46,482 nucleotides of DNA from Serratia sp. H1w (lineage in GTDB: Bacteria; Pseudomonadota; Gammaproteobacteria; Enterobacterales; Enterobacteriaceae), in contig NZ_AYMQ01000067.1 of the NCBI RefSeq assembly GCF_000633355.1, positions 1-46,482 on the forward strand. Reading direction: 5' to 3'. This document shows, in pieces, positions 30,250-36,439 of this stretch (within the stretch, counting starts at the first letter, position 1; each line of letters starts with the position of its first letter). The notes below the pieces were generated by a model. It made no database searches. It saw nothing but the letters and a program-made list of their open reading frames with translations, and was not told the origin of the DNA. The position numbers and the translations under genes are program-made.

Positions 30250-30276
30250 AAAAAACCCCCGGCTGGCGGGGGTTCT
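30250..30276 (-). terminator. Terminator after zipA
   Basis: On the minus strand AACCCCCGCC-AG-CCGGGGGTT is followed by TTTTT. It lies 34 bp after the zipA stop and just before ligA, so ligA must have its own promoter or depend on read-through. Confidence 0.85.
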
Positions 30277-30309
30277 GGATTACGGATTATGCAGCGCACT
30301 GGCAACCGG

Positions 30310-31266
30310 TCAGGCGTTGTTTTCCAACACTTCGCGGATGCGTGCTTTATAGGTTTCCAGCTTTTGCGGGGTCATCATGCGGCGCTCGTCGTCCAGCACC
30401 ACGCCACCCACGTCGTCGGCAATGCGTTGCGCCGATTGCAGCATCAGCTTGAAGTTCTGATTGGCATCGCCATAAGACGGCACCATCATAAACATCGATA
30501 CGCCCGGCGTAGAGAAATCAGACATCATTTCCGGATCGAATGACCCAGGCTTGACCATATTGGCCAGGCTGAACAACACAGGGCCACTGCCTGCCGGGCT
30601 GATATGGCGATGGAAGATCCCCATTTCACCAAATTGGAAGCCTGCCTGCAGCACACTTTGCAGCAACACTTCACCGCCGATCACGCCGCCTTGATGAGCA
30701 GCAACGTGCAGCACCAATACGGTTTCCTGCAATTTTGCCGGTTTAAGCGGTTCAGGAGCCGGAGCAGGCTGCGGCTCACGCACGGGTTCTGCGTGGTGGA
30801 AGGCTGGCTCAGGCGTATGGGCCGCAGGCATATCGTCAACGCGCGGTTCACGACGCACAACAGGCTGCTGCGGCTCTTCGTCTTCGTCCTGGGCATAGTT
30901 GTCCAACAGGATGTCGTCGTAGTCCGGCCGCTGGGAAAGCGGCGCAGGCTGAGCTGGCCGAGGCGCTGGCTGTGCTGCAGGAGCGGGCCTTGGTGCAATC
31001 ACCGGCTCTTCGCGTGCGACATCGATATGACCCATTGAGGGCTCATCCTCAGGCTCGGAACGAGTGGCACGAATACGCACCTCCCCCACACCTTCGGCTG
31101 GTTCATCAACGGGAGTTGGTTCACGCTCGTTTTTCGAGCGTTTGGCTGGGCGATCGCGAAAAAGGGACGAGCGTTCCTTACGGCTGGTCCACAGACCATG
31201 TAATAACAACGCTATTATGGCGATCGCGCCAACAACGATTAATATCAGACGCAAATCCTGCATCAT
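30310..31266 (-). CDS. zipA: Cell division protein ZipA
   Basis: 318 residues from the ATG at 31266 ([21 protein letters not shown]. coli 328). A single N-terminal membrane helix (residues ~4-26) is followed by a charged patch, then a Pro/Ala/Gln-rich linker. The C-terminal ~140 residues are the FtsZ-binding domain ([59 protein letters not shown]). It tethers FtsZ to the membrane at the septum. The frame can be opened 13 codons upstream but the conserved N-terminus fixes the start. Divergent from cysZ. Confidence 0.96.
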   Translation of the reverse strand: MMQDLRLILIVVGAIAIIALLLHGLWTSRKERSSLFRDRPAKRSKNEREPTPVDEPAEGVGEVRIRATRSEPEDEPSMGHIDVAREEPVIAPRPAPAAQPAPRPAQPAPLSQRPDYDDILLDNYAQDEDEEPQQPVVRREPRVDDMPAAHTPEPAFHHAEPVREPQPAPAPEPLKPAKLQETVLVLHVAAHQGGVIGGEVLLQSVLQAGFQFGEMGIFHRHISPAGSGPVLFSLANMVKPGSFDPEMMSDFSTPGVSMFMMVPSYGDANQNFKLMLQSAQRIADDVGGVVLDDERRMMTPQKLETYKARIREVLENNA

Positions 31267-31364
31267 TGCTATCTCTGTTGTTCCAAGACATTGCCACCGC
31301 GGCAAACATTCACTCTTTAACTCTATTTGCCCGCAGGCACAAGTGCAAGTCCGTGCTGAACTTT

Positions 31365-31397
31365 ATGCCAATAAAGATGATTATTCGGCATTTTTTT
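31365..31397 (+). terminator. Terminator-like hairpin in the cysZ leader
   Basis: ATGCCAATAA pairs with TTATT-C-GGCAT (one bulge) and is followed by seven T residues. It lies 92 bp before the cysZ ATG, in the zipA-cysZ divergent region. It could be an attenuator, or the 3' end of a short antisense or leader RNA. Confidence 0.5.
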
Positions 31398-31488
31398 GCT
31401 GTTTTTTCAGCCAATGTGACTCTAGCCAGTGGAAAATCAACCCTATATGATGGAGTTGCCTGTTCAGCCAAAGAGAAAATCCCAAGAT

Positions 31489-32250
31489 ATGTCCTATGTA
31501 CCTCCCCCTGTCGGCTCCACCAACGGCTTCCATTATTTTGCCCAAGGCTGGCGCCTGATTTCGCGCCCGGGAATTAAACGCTATGTCGTTTTGCCCTTGC
31601 TGGTTAACGTGCTGCTGATGGGGTCTGCCTTCTGGTGGCTGTTCAGCCAACTGGGTGACTGGATCCCCAGCATGATGAGCCACGTGCCAAGCTGGCTCCA
31701 GTGGCTGAGTTATCTGCTCTGGCCGATCGCGGTCATTTCCGTATTGTTGGTATTCAGCTACCTGTTTAGCACCATCACCAACCTGATCGCCGCGCCGTTT
31801 TGTGGGCTGCTGGCGGAACAGCTCGAAGGCAGCCTGACCGGTAAACCGCTGCCGGATACCGGCATGCTGGGTGTGGTCAAAGATCTGCCGCGCATCATGT
31901 CCCGTGAATGGCGCAAGCTCATGTATTACCTGCCGCGCGCGCTGGGCCTGTTGTTGCTCTATTTCATACCAGGCATCGGCCAAACGCTGGCACCGGTGCT
32001 GTGGTTCCTGTTCAGCGCCTGGATGCTGGCTATTCAATACTGCGATTATCCGTTTGATAATCACAAGGTCAGCTTTGCCGATATGCGCCTGGCATTGCGC
32101 CAGCACAAAACCGATAACCTGCAGTTTGGTGCATTGGTCAGCCTGTTCACCATGATCCCGATCCTCAATCTGGTGATCCTGCCGGTCGCGGTGTGCGGTG
32201 CCACGGCGATGTGGGTGGACCGTTATCGTTCGCAATTTGTGCGCCACTAA
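31489..32250 (+). CDS. cysZ: Sulfate transport protein CysZ
   Basis: 253 residues from the ATG at 31489, the E. coli CysZ length. The upstream in-frame ATGs would add residues absent from the family. Hydrophobic segments and conserved blocks [49 protein letters not shown] and [11 protein letters not shown] are clear. It is an inner-membrane protein supplying sulfate for cysteine synthesis. In E. coli cysK follows, but here a REP-like palindrome and prophage genes follow instead. Confidence 0.95.
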   Translation: MSYVPPPVGSTNGFHYFAQGWRLISRPGIKRYVVLPLLVNVLLMGSAFWWLFSQLGDWIPSMMSHVPSWLQWLSYLLWPIAVISVLLVFSYLFSTITNLIAAPFCGLLAEQLEGSLTGKPLPDTGMLGVVKDLPRIMSREWRKLMYYLPRALGLLLLYFIPGIGQTLAPVLWFLFSAWMLAIQYCDYPFDNHKVSFADMRLALRQHKTDNLQFGALVSLFTMIPILNLVILPVAVCGATAMWVDRYRSQFVRH

Positions 32251-32255
32251 TGACC

Positions 32256-32275
32256 GGGCGCAGCATGCAGCGCCC
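32256..32275. repeat. REP-like GC palindrome
   Basis: GGGCGCAGCATGCAGCGCCC lies 5 bp after the cysZ stop and belongs to the same family as 24716 and 27967. Confidence 0.6.
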
Positions 32276-32313
32276 CTACGTAGCCAGCTTCACGAGGTTT
32301 GTCAGTGGTCTCT

Positions 32314-32336
32314 AGGGCGCTTTGGCGCCCTTGTTA
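32314..32336 (+). terminator. Terminator after cysZ
   Basis: AGGGCGC-TTT-GGCGCCCT-type hairpin followed by TTGTTATT. Between it and the next gene (32337-32552) lie a 9-bp inverted repeat and an SOS box; I see no further gene. Confidence 0.65.
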
Positions 32337-32510
32337 TTGTGCTTAAAACTTATTCTCTAATATTATACCAATCCGCTGGAGATAACTAATTGTTTATGCG
32401 TTAGTTATCGCCACAATAATCAGTCAGCATCATCGAAATCTTATAAATTAAAATTACTGAAAAAACAACACATTAAAAATAGTTTTGCAGAACGTTTTTT
32501 CTTTGGATTA

Positions 32511-32530
32511 TACTGTATGCATGCACAGTA
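32511..32530 (+). promoter_or_regulatory. LexA (SOS) box
   Basis: TACTGTATGCATGCACAGTA has the CTGT-N8-ACAG core and matches the E. coli 20-bp consensus at the outer positions (TACTGTATAT...ACAGTA). It lies 22 bp before the 87-residue gene at 32553 and should make that gene and the dinI-like gene DNA-damage inducible. Confidence 0.88.
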
Positions 32531-32552
32531 AAACCTATAAGGCATCCTATCA

Positions 32553-32816
32553 ATGAAACCTCAAGACGAACTCCAAGGTATGCGGGTGTTAACTGAATTC
32601 CAAACTGACCACAGCGCCTATGGCCAATTTGTATTGCTCCACTCTTCCTTCGCAGACACTATGGCTTCCGTCTGCCTAGCTAAGGCCACCGATTACCCTG
32701 ATCAGCAGGTAATGATCCGCCTGGATGTCGCCAAAGCCCTTATCAGTGAGCTACAAAAACGCGTCGATTACATCGAGGCAGGCATTGAGCATAACGAATT
32801 CAAAATCTTAGATTGA
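32553..32816 (+). CDS. Small protein of unknown function, SOS-regulated
   Basis: 87 residues, MKPQDELQGMRVLTEFQTDH to IEHNEFKILD. No signal peptide or membrane segment; a helical middle (LDVAKALISELQKRVDYIEA) suggests a small soluble protein. I do not recognise the family. It directly follows a LexA box and is 10 bp upstream of a dinI-like gene, so both are probably one SOS transcript. A role in modulating SOS or prophage induction is a guess from context only. Confidence 0.8.
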   Translation: MKPQDELQGMRVLTEFQTDHSAYGQFVLLHSSFADTMASVCLAKATDYPDQQVMIRLDVAKALISELQKRVDYIEAGIEHNEFKILD

Positions 32817-32826
32817 GGATAAAATC

Positions 32827-33066
32827 ATGCTGCATGTTGAAGTGATCATCGATAAGAAAAAGAAACTGCCGGAGGGGGCCGCCTCAGCACTGGCCGTTGA
32901 ACTGAACAAGCGATTACAACGTAAGTTTCCAGATGTAGAAGCTACGGTTAGGCTGGCGGGAACGGGTGGGCTATCGGTGCGAGGTGGTACCGATGACGAT
33001 AAAGCGGCGATCGAGGAAATACTACAGGAGACGTGGGAAAGTGCCGAAGATTGGTTTCAACAATGA
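32827..33066 (+). CDS. DinI-like SOS modulator
   Basis: 79 residues (E. coli DinI 81). The diagnostic C-terminal block IEEILQETWESAEDWF is almost the same as in DinI (ISEILQETWESADDWF), and the N-terminus LHVEVIIDKKKKLPEGA also matches. DinI binds RecA filaments and tunes LexA/UmuD/repressor cleavage. AGGATAAA precedes the ATG. Copies of this family are common at the ends of lambdoid prophages. The following 33067-33307 contains no gene; it is AT-rich, with the inverted repeat GATGCA / TGCATC at 33215-33234. Confidence 0.9.
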   Translation: MLHVEVIIDKKKKLPEGAASALAVELNKRLQRKFPDVEATVRLAGTGGLSVRGGTDDDKAAIEEILQETWESAEDWFQQ

Positions 33067-33276
33067 TGATTACACGCCTAATAATTCGGACAAGTGAGAG
33101 TATGCCCTCAATGATTAGAAATACTGATTAAAATACCAGCATTTGAGAACCAAAAGATCTGTTCTATGATACTGTAATCAAAACGGTTAGGTACACAGAA
33201 GATTCAGTATCAAGATGCATAGTAGATTGCATCAAAAGCAGTTACATTTTTTGGTTGGCTCACTTGGAGTTTGTGA

Positions 33277-33294
33277 GTTAATATATATATTAAC
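33277..33294. promoter_or_regulatory. 18-bp perfect palindrome before the TAC-like operon
   Basis: GTTAATATATATATTAAC is exactly self-complementary and ends 13 bp before the ATG at 33308. Immediately left is a second inverted repeat, CTCAC / GTGAG (33259-33277). TTGGCT (33255) and TAATAT (33279) at 18-bp spacing are a plausible promoter overlapping the palindrome, as expected for an autoregulatory antitoxin operator. Confidence 0.6.
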
Positions 33295-33307
33295 TATGGA
33301 CTAGTAG

Positions 33308-33715
33308 ATGATTGAGAAAATTTTTCGTGGGGAGTGCTTCACTTTAGTTCATTGTGAAGGTGCCATAAAGTCTCTAACTGAATCGCTCAAAAGCATCTCA
33401 CCGGCGAAGAAACAGAAATCAATGATCATTAGCCTAAAACTACAGATCGAAAGACTAACTTCAGGGAAGAGATCTGCGGAGCTTAGTGTAAGGAAGGAAG
33501 GGCTTTTACCTTCTTTCAAAAGTAGACCCCCTAAAAATTTTTGGGCTATCAAGAAGATACCTATTAGAGGGTATTACTGGGAGTCCGAGAGGAAAGAAAT
33601 GACTTACTTTATAAGTCATTATATTTACAAGGATTTTGATCAATTGCATGATTCAGATACCAAGAAAGTATGCAATAACTGGAATCGAATCGAGGAGTTG
33701 TTAGATGAGAGCTAA
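33308..33715 (+). CDS. Candidate RelE/HigB-like toxin of a TAC module
   Basis: 135 residues, rich in Lys, Ser and Ile, AT-rich compared with the host genes. The N-terminal half is helical and basic. The second half (AIKKIPIRGYYWESERK..., TYFISHYIYKDFDQLHDSD) has the strand-strand-helix pattern of RelE/ParE-superfamily toxins: an IRGYYW strand, a YFISHYIYKD strand, then a D/K-rich C-terminal helix. The gene overlaps the HTH gene by 11 bp, in the toxin-first order of HigBA-type loci. The family assignment rests on pattern and context; an unrelated small protein is possible. Confidence 0.55.
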   Translation: MIEKIFRGECFTLVHCEGAIKSLTESLKSISPAKKQKSMIISLKLQIERLTSGKRSAELSVRKEGLLPSFKSRPPKNFWAIKKIPIRGYYWESERKEMTYFISHYIYKDFDQLHDSDTKKVCNNWNRIEELLDES

Positions 33716-34115
33716 GATACAGGTGGAAGACTTTGAGTTTCCCATTGTGAGCGAGAGAGAGATGGCTTGCGAGCGCTTGCTGTTCAACACTACTGAAGAT
33801 ATTCTTTTAGCCATGCAGGACAGTGGCGTTACTCAGTCTGTACTCGCAAAAAAAATAGGGAAGTCGAGACCATACGTATCCAAACTTCTTGATGGCACCA
33901 GAAATATGACGCTAAAAACTTTAGCTGATATTTCATTCGCTCTCGGCGCGGAAGCAAAAGTCGCGATAATCAAGGATGGTCGAGATGTTTCTCATCATCT
34001 AATACCTGAGCGCCAGCAATATATAACCACATCAAATAACATATCAACAAAATCTGCGTACACAATAAAAATAAAACTCAGCACTCAAAAAATGGAATAT
34101 ACAAAATGCTGCTAA
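33705..34115 (+). CDS. HTH antitoxin with C-terminal extension (TAC-type)
   Basis: 136 residues, with GAGGAG 9 bp before the ATG at 33705. Residues ~30-82 are an XRE/Cro-type helix-turn-helix (GVTQSVLAKKIGKSRPYVSKLLDG, then MTLKTLADISFALG). After the HTH a tail of about 50 residues (84-136) is polar, low-complexity and ends KMEYTKCC. In TAC antitoxins such a tail is the chaperone-addiction (ChAD) segment that makes the antitoxin depend on a SecB-like chaperone. The next gene, overlapping by 10 bp, looks like that chaperone. HTH is certain; the ChAD role is inferred. Confidence 0.8.
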   Translation: MRAKIQVEDFEFPIVSEREMACERLLFNTTEDILLAMQDSGVTQSVLAKKIGKSRPYVSKLLDGTRNMTLKTLADISFALGAEAKVAIIKDGRDVSHHLIPERQQYITTSNNISTKSAYTIKIKLSTQKMEYTKCC

Positions 34116-34507
34116 GTGAACTTACATTAATTGAAGCATCAGTGGTTGACATAAACTTCGCCCAGAAATCTCTTGGTTCTGGTGACGGAATGTTAAAAAT
34201 TGAGTATGGTCAATTGGTGTTTGAAGGTGGCGGAATACTGTCTGATGATGAGTCAAAGTCTACGATAAAAGTTACAGCGAAGCCTTCGGTTGTAGGGGGT
34301 AGAGATAATTTTAAAAAAATTGATTTCTCACTAAAAATTACCATGCATATGCTTTATACTTATCCAAGAACGGTTTCTTTAAATGAATCATTTTTAGAAG
34401 AAAATACTTGGTATTTTGCATCTTTATTACGGACACACTTCAAATTTTTCGCTGATGATATTTTGAAAAATACAACAATAAGCGGTGTGGAATTGCCTTT
34501 AAACTAG
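34106..34507 (+). CDS. SecB-like chaperone of a TAC module (candidate)
   Basis: 133 residues. The predicted layout is four beta strands (LTLIEASVVDINFAQ, MLKIEYGQLVFEG, STIKVTAKPSVV, KIDFSLKITMHMLY) followed by a long helix and a short end (WYFASLLRTHFKFFADDILK, then TISGVELPLN). This resembles SecB, whose fold is four strands, then a helix with FPYAR...., then a hydrophobic ...LNL.P tail. Order and overlap (10 bp) with an HTH antitoxin bearing a C-terminal extension match TAC operons such as Rv1955-Rv1956-Rv1957. Identity to classical SecB is low, so this needs a structure or profile comparison. Confidence 0.6.
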   Translation: MLLSELTLIEASVVDINFAQKSLGSGDGMLKIEYGQLVFEGGGILSDDESKSTIKVTAKPSVVGGRDNFKKIDFSLKITMHMLYTYPRTVSLNESFLEENTWYFASLLRTHFKFFADDILKNTTISGVELPLN

Positions 34508-34642
34508 AAGTTTCGTAATCTTAATTAAGCTGAAATTTCTGATTTTTTCCGGCAGAAAATTCCTCTCCAAAAATCACGACCTAAATTACCATATAATATA
34601 TAGCATGCTTTAACTTCTTAGTGTTTACCTTTAGGCTTCATC

Positions 34643-34668
34643 TAGGCCGGGATTTCTCCCGGCCTTGT
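34643..34668. terminator. Terminator between the TAC-like module and the tail fibre gene
   Basis: GGCCGGGA-TTTC-TCCCGGCC is an 8-bp perfect stem followed on the plus strand by TTGTT. It lies about 140 bp after the last plus-strand gene and 7 bp after the fibre stop on the other strand, so it can serve both. The preceding 34508-34642 is AT-rich with no gene. Confidence 0.75.
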
Positions 34669-34670
34669 TA

Positions 34671-36371
34671 CTACTCGCGAGGTTCTTCTGTCGGTTCAGT
34701 TTCACCTGGTGCCGATTCTTCACCGCTTTCCGGCTCTGTTACATCCGGCTGCCCTGGTTCCAAGATAACGTCCTCTTCCGTTTCCGGCTCGGGGACGTAC
34801 TCTGGCTCATCGCTACCTGGCATCTCAACACGCAGATCAATCCACCGGCCCACTGGGATATCTATCGGCTGGCCTTCTTTGTAGCCTGTCTTGACGTTCT
34901 GCGCGAACTTCGGTGCGGTAGAGTTAACCCGGTGGAACGTCTTAATCAACAGATCACCGGTTTCATCAACTTCATAGTCTACCCAGACCAGCGGCAACTT
35001 GTTGCGGTCAGTCGGGATTTCGATACCGCCATCTACCCCGCCCCACTCAGCATCAGCATTAAACCCCAGGGTGCCAGAGATTCGATAAACCCCTTCGGAA
35101 ACCCGCTCGGTGGTCACGCCCTGGCTCTGATCGTTGAGCTCACTCTCGCCGGTACCGAACAGCTTAACGATCGGGGAGGCTTTCTTAACAAAACCGTTGG
35201 CGTCTACAGTGGTGTTTGTGCTATGCCATAGCGTAGCCCAGTTTGACCAGACAGCACCTGGCGCACTAACTCGGAAAACTAGATTATTGAGATTTTGCCC
35301 CTGCTGGCTCAATAACTGCGCTCTAGAACCACCATCATAACCCCAGGAAATCCCAGCCCAAGCCGCCGTTGTTGGAGTCGGCATGTTCGGTGTTCCTGGT
35401 GCCAACCTTATGAACTGATTTATCCCGAGAGTATTAGCGTCAGTGTAAGTCACTGGTGTGGCTGAACCTAAACCATAATCACCGGGTTTTAAAGGGGTTG
35501 GCAGGTTTCCCTCAGTCCATACTTTGATAATTTCACGGTCTAATACAATTGTTGGACTATCAACTATTGTTCTTTCCCACTTCCAGTTATTGATTAAGTC
35601 TGACATGGATACACCATCTATCGAGGCAGATATATCTCCAATAAATGGATTGTATCGAAGGTAAACCTCATAAGTATTTGCAGACACCTCAATTAGCCCA
35701 AGATCGTTTATCAATTGTGAACTGTTTGCTGTCCCCGCTCCATTTGTTACGTAGGCACTTATAGATGCCCTGCCGGATGTATTAATTGTGGTAACCCCAC
35801 CACTACCCGATCTAATAACTATTTGAGTCAAGCCGTTTGTGCTTGTGCGCCCATTATACTGAGCTGTACCGCCAATGGTTATAACCAGCGTTTTCCCGCC
35901 CTGCCCAAAATTTGTGATTTTACCAATTCTGCGCCAGACGATTTCTGCGGTTGCGCCACCAGGGGAGCTGTTTAAGACGCCCGTTACTGCTGTCGCGTTG
36001 GTTTCACTCGCCTTTGCCGCTGCTGCTGATGCAGCCGCATCTGCGCGCATGCGGTCTACAGTCGCTACGATCTCCGGGTTAAGGTCAGTTTCACCGGGAA
36101 TGGTCAAAAAGTCGTTTAACGTCCCCGTTGCAGAGTTTAGCATTACCTGAATACCGCCCACGCGCTCCGGCTGGCGACCTGCGGCAGTAATCATTACATC
36201 ATACTGACCAGGTTCGACGCTCAGCGTATAGCGCCCTGTGGCGTCAGTGACAGATTGAGAACGTGCCTGGATAACAACTGTTGCAGAAGTTCGGACAGCA
36301 TGTAGCTCGATTACCACACCCACGCGCGCGTCACCCATTGGGCCTTTTAATACACCGCTGATTACTGCCAT
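34671..36371 (-). CDS. Lambda Stf-like side tail fibre protein
   Basis: 566 residues; GGAGAG lies about 8 bp before the ATG at 36371. The first ~90 residues (MAVISGVLKGPMGDARVGVV, VEPGQYDVMITAAGRQPERVGG) are the prophage tail-fibre N-terminal domain that attaches the fibre to the tail. An Ala-rich helix follows (DAAASAAAAKASE), then a long beta-rich shaft or receptor-binding part. The last ~45 residues are strongly acidic and Pro/Glu-rich (EPETEEDVILEPG...EEPRE). No tail-fibre assembly (tfa) gene follows. Confidence 0.88.
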   Translation of the reverse strand: MAVISGVLKGPMGDARVGVVIELHAVRTSATVVIQARSQSVTDATGRYTLSVEPGQYDVMITAAGRQPERVGGIQVMLNSATGTLNDFLTIPGETDLNPEIVATVDRMRADAAASAAAAKASETNATAVTGVLNSSPGGATAEIVWRRIGKITNFGQGGKTLVITIGGTAQYNGRTSTNGLTQIVIRSGSGGVTTINTSGRASISAYVTNGAGTANSSQLINDLGLIEVSANTYEVYLRYNPFIGDISASIDGVSMSDLINNWKWERTIVDSPTIVLDREIIKVWTEGNLPTPLKPGDYGLGSATPVTYTDANTLGINQFIRLAPGTPNMPTPTTAAWAGISWGYDGGSRAQLLSQQGQNLNNLVFRVSAPGAVWSNWATLWHSTNTTVDANGFVKKASPIVKLFGTGESELNDQSQGVTTERVSEGVYRISGTLGFNADAEWGGVDGGIEIPTDRNKLPLVWVDYEVDETGDLLIKTFHRVNSTAPKFAQNVKTGYKEGQPIDIPVGRWIDLRVEMPGSDEPEYVPEPETEEDVILEPGQPDVTEPESGEESAPGETEPTEEPRE

Positions 36372-36388
36372 ATTTTTTACTCTCCAAT

Positions 36389-36411
36389 AAAAAGCCCGCT
36401 CAATGGCGGGT
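36389..36411 (-). terminator. Hairpin terminator between J and the fibre gene
   Basis: On the minus strand CCCGCC-ATTGA-GCGGG(C) is followed by TTTTT, between the J stop and the fibre ribosome site. It would need antitermination or be leaky for fibre expression. Confidence 0.7.
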
Positions 36412-36439
36412 GATAGTGATTGTTAGTTTTCCATAACTA

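Noticed and set aside
31381-32247. Open frame of 288 codons opposite cysZ
   Set aside because: Gln/His/Arg-rich composition typical of an antisense shadow; cysZ on the other strand is conserved and complete.
33067-33307. Possible second SOS box near TACTGTAATC at 33170
   Set aside because: Only one half (CTGT) matches; the paired ACAG is at the wrong spacing.
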